In this document: piece after piece, positions 62,416 to 64,000 of the stretch
Layout of the letters: each line of letters starts with the position of its first letter
How positions within the stretch are numbered: the stretch's first letter is position 1
Assembly: GCF_008831285.2 (NCBI RefSeq)
Contig: NC_045138.2
Location: 14,830,571 to 14,894,570 of the forward strand
DNA length: 64,000 nt
Direction of reading: 5' to 3'
DNA from: Nymphaea colorata
Taxonomy: Eukaryota > Streptophyta > Magnoliopsida > Nymphaeales > Nymphaeaceae
The notes under the pieces: model-generated
Seen by the model: only the letters and a program-made list of their open reading frames with translations
Told to the model about the DNA's origin: nothing
The model's database searches: none
Position numbers and translations under genes: made by a program

Positions 62416-63056
62416 ATCTATGTGCGTGTGCATGTTTGTAATCAGAAAAAACTTGTGGTTTCATGCAGCTTTACAGTGGAAGCAGATGCACTTATAAAGG
62501 ATCTGACAATAATCACCGAGTACGTTGGGGATGTTGATTATTTGACAAATCGTGAAAATGATGACTGTGATAGCATGATGACACTCCTTTCAGCTGAAAA
62601 TCCATCGGATAGTCTTGTCATCTGTCCTGATAAACGTGGAAATATTGCACGGTTCATCAATGGAATCAACAATTACACCTCGTAAGTGGATGCCTACTTT
62701 GATGGTTTTTGTTTTTCTTGTCATGTTCAGCACTTAGTCAACATAATAAGATCCATGCATGATTTGATGGCATGAAGTGTCCTGTAATGTTCTGTAAACT
62801 TATTGACTTTTTGTACGAGTCTTCATATTGAGTTAACCTTGTTATGATGTGTGCGTTTTATTTGATAACTTACGTTTTACACTTTCTTTTACGCAGGGAG
62901 GGTAGGAAGAAGCAAAATTTGAAATGTGTCAGATATAGTGTAAATGGTGAATGCCGGGTTCTCATTGTTGCTAACAGGGACATTGCTAAGGGTGAAAGGC
63001 TATATTATGACTACAACGGATATGAGCATGAGTACCCAACTGAGCATTTCGTCTGA
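60657..63056 (+). CDS. ATXR5: ATXR5-type histone H3K27 monomethyltransferase (PHD, PIP box, SET)
   Basis: Six exons: 60657-61044, 61144-61224, 61339-61568, 62244-62344, 62469-62681, 62897-63056. All are GT-AG and in phase, giving 390 residues. The PHD finger (about 76-124) has C78, C81, C93, C96, H101, C104, C119 and C122 and reads unmethylated H3K4 in this family. Exon 2 encodes a PIP box, Q135-T-K-I-I-D-F-F142, for PCNA. A basic stretch (KRRRRS, KKKRRLLP) follows. The C-terminal SET domain ends with RFINGINN (328-335) and YYDYNGYEHEYPTEHFV, matching ATXR5/6. These enzymes put H3K27me1 on replication-dependent H3.1 and so hold down heterochromatin over-replication. The (M)SEI segment before the acidic run favours ATXR5 over ATXR6. 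The start at 60657 is the first ATG of the frame; homologues have poorly conserved N-termini, and in Arabidopsis ATXR5 this part can target plastids. E2F-type sites lie upstream. Confidence 0.95.
61876..61962 (+). other. Candidate in-frame cassette exon in ATXR5 intron 3
   Basis: An open 87-bp segment lies between an acceptor (tcatgtag/GTGGAT) and a donor (CTTAGG/gtgata). It is phase 0 at both ends, as are the flanking junctions, so inclusion would add 29 residues (starting VDELVAWAKKKGIEVALLG) between GGMQ and VLSKED without a stop. Arabidopsis ATXR5/6 have nothing at this place. May be an alternative exon, a relic, or chance. Confidence 0.3.
62355..62415. repeat. (TC)n(TG)n microsatellite in an ATXR5 intron
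   Basis: About 22 TC units and eight TG units occupy the 124-bp intron between the exons ending 62344 and starting 62469. The tract lies 53 bp from the acceptor and serves as an unusual polypyrimidine stretch. Confidence 0.92.
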
Positions 63057-64000
63057 GCAAGCTCAAGGACTAATTGGAAAATTAAATCTCACAAATTATT
63101 TTTCTTTTTGACATCGATTCCTTTAGCCATTGTTTAACCTCTTTGTCAACATGGCCCCTAATTAGCCATGAAAAGAGATGGGATCAAAAATTTTGTTGAT
63201 TAAACTGATGTAAAGCACGTCTCATTCAATGAAGATGCTTCTGAAAACTGAAGCAAATGCTTATCTACAATCTTTCTCTTCTCAAGGACACTGGCACTTT
63301 GTATAAATGTTGTTGGATGTTGCAAGTAAATCTGGGGATTGTTACCATTCACCCCCAATTTTCCACTTTTTGTTTCAGATTAATTCACAACTGGTTTTTG
63401 ATTGAGTTTTTGTGCCCCTTGATAGAGTTCGCTATTAATGTGATTCCTAAGCTGGTAAAGATTCTTTTTGCCGTCAGGTTTTATGACATTGCCATTTGCT
63501 CTAAACTGTAGTTGTGTCGTGAATGTTTCTGTTGGAAGCATTGTTGTGTCATGAACATTCTATGGCTGACTTATTTAAAGGTGTTCAAGAGTACTGATGA
63601 ATTTTCTTGCTTTTGGAGGAGACTGGGTATAGGCCTACTTGATGAAATCTCAAAATCCCTGTTAAAGGCAATTGGTGTCAAGTGTCAACCTGTAGTTTTT
63701 CTAACTTTCTATTTCGATTTTACATTTTAAACCATGCACCATGAGCTTTTCCTTGGGAGTGATGCTTTTGAATTCTTGCCCTTTAGGAAGAGGAGGATCT
63801 GTCTGCTGTTTTAGCATGTACCTCTACCTGGTAGGAATTTTTAGACAGGAAAGTTCCGTGTGGTTATCAACGTTATTGAGGACAACACAGACTTGATAAT
63901 GCCCGCCAAGGTTCTCTTTAGCTATCAGGTTGCATGCTAAACAAAATTTAGGTTGTGTTGGAGATTATTAGCTATGAATGCTGCATGAATCCCCTTTTTG
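63057..64000. other. 3' flank of the ATXR5-type gene, no gene seen
   Basis: Probably begins with the ATXR5 3'UTR. Frames at 63257-63511 and 63512-63730 are hydrophobic and unrecognised. Nothing else is supported up to the window end. Confidence 0.5.

Noticed and set aside
62276-62464. Minus-strand frame with (RE)n repeats in the ATXR5 gene
   Set aside because: Antisense of the (TC)n(TG)n microsatellite in an intron.

Overview
The window is nuclear DNA of a flowering plant. Every confident gene belongs to a plant-specific family or subfamily: a U-box/ARM ubiquitin ligase, an IDA-like abscission peptide, an RZ-1 type RNA-binding protein, an AIPP2-like PHD/SPOC protein and an ATXR5-type H3K27 monomethyltransferase. 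Introns are long, the intergenic DNA is AT-rich with long (AT)n and (CT)n tracts, and hAT-type elements, non-autonomous LTR elements and tRNA-derived SINE-like pieces are common. I cannot name the species from sequence alone.

Layout. 0.8-2.1 kb: an intronless, GC-rich PUB27-like E3 ligase on the minus strand. 2.3-17 kb: gene-poor DNA with microsatellites and repeat fragments. 17.4-17.6 kb: a 71-residue IDA-like prepropeptide (plus). 18-36 kb: a gene-poor, repeat-rich block with SSRs, SINE-like pieces, an inverted duplication, a decayed LTR element and MITEs. 36.2-38.2 kb: an RZ-1 type glycine-rich RRM/CCHC protein (minus) with two coding exons and a probable 5'UTR intron. 39.8-59.0 kb: one very long gene (plus) for an AIPP2-like PHD-finger protein. 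Its coding exons are small, but two introns of about 5.3 and 9.0 kb hold most of the mobile elements of the window. 60.4-63.1 kb: a six-exon ATXR5-type gene (plus) with E2F-type sites in the promoter and a PCNA-binding PIP box.

Functional links. The last two genes are in tandem, 1.7 kb apart, and both act on histone H3: AIPP2-type proteins belong to a BAH-PHD-phosphatase silencing complex, and ATXR5 deposits H3K27me1 at replication. The other genes (ubiquitin ligation, peptide signalling, RNA binding) have no evident operational link.

Main points for a second look. The AIPP2-like start codon is probably the last three bases of a 5'UTR exon, 5.3 kb upstream of the rest of the ORF. A small hAT family (a transposase-bearing relic and two MITEs) and a 2-kb LTR element keep exact or near-exact target duplications, including a MITE nested in a MITE. 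An in-frame 87-bp candidate cassette exon lies in an ATXR5 intron. I found no CRISPR array, bacterial-type system, rRNA or convincing tRNA gene.
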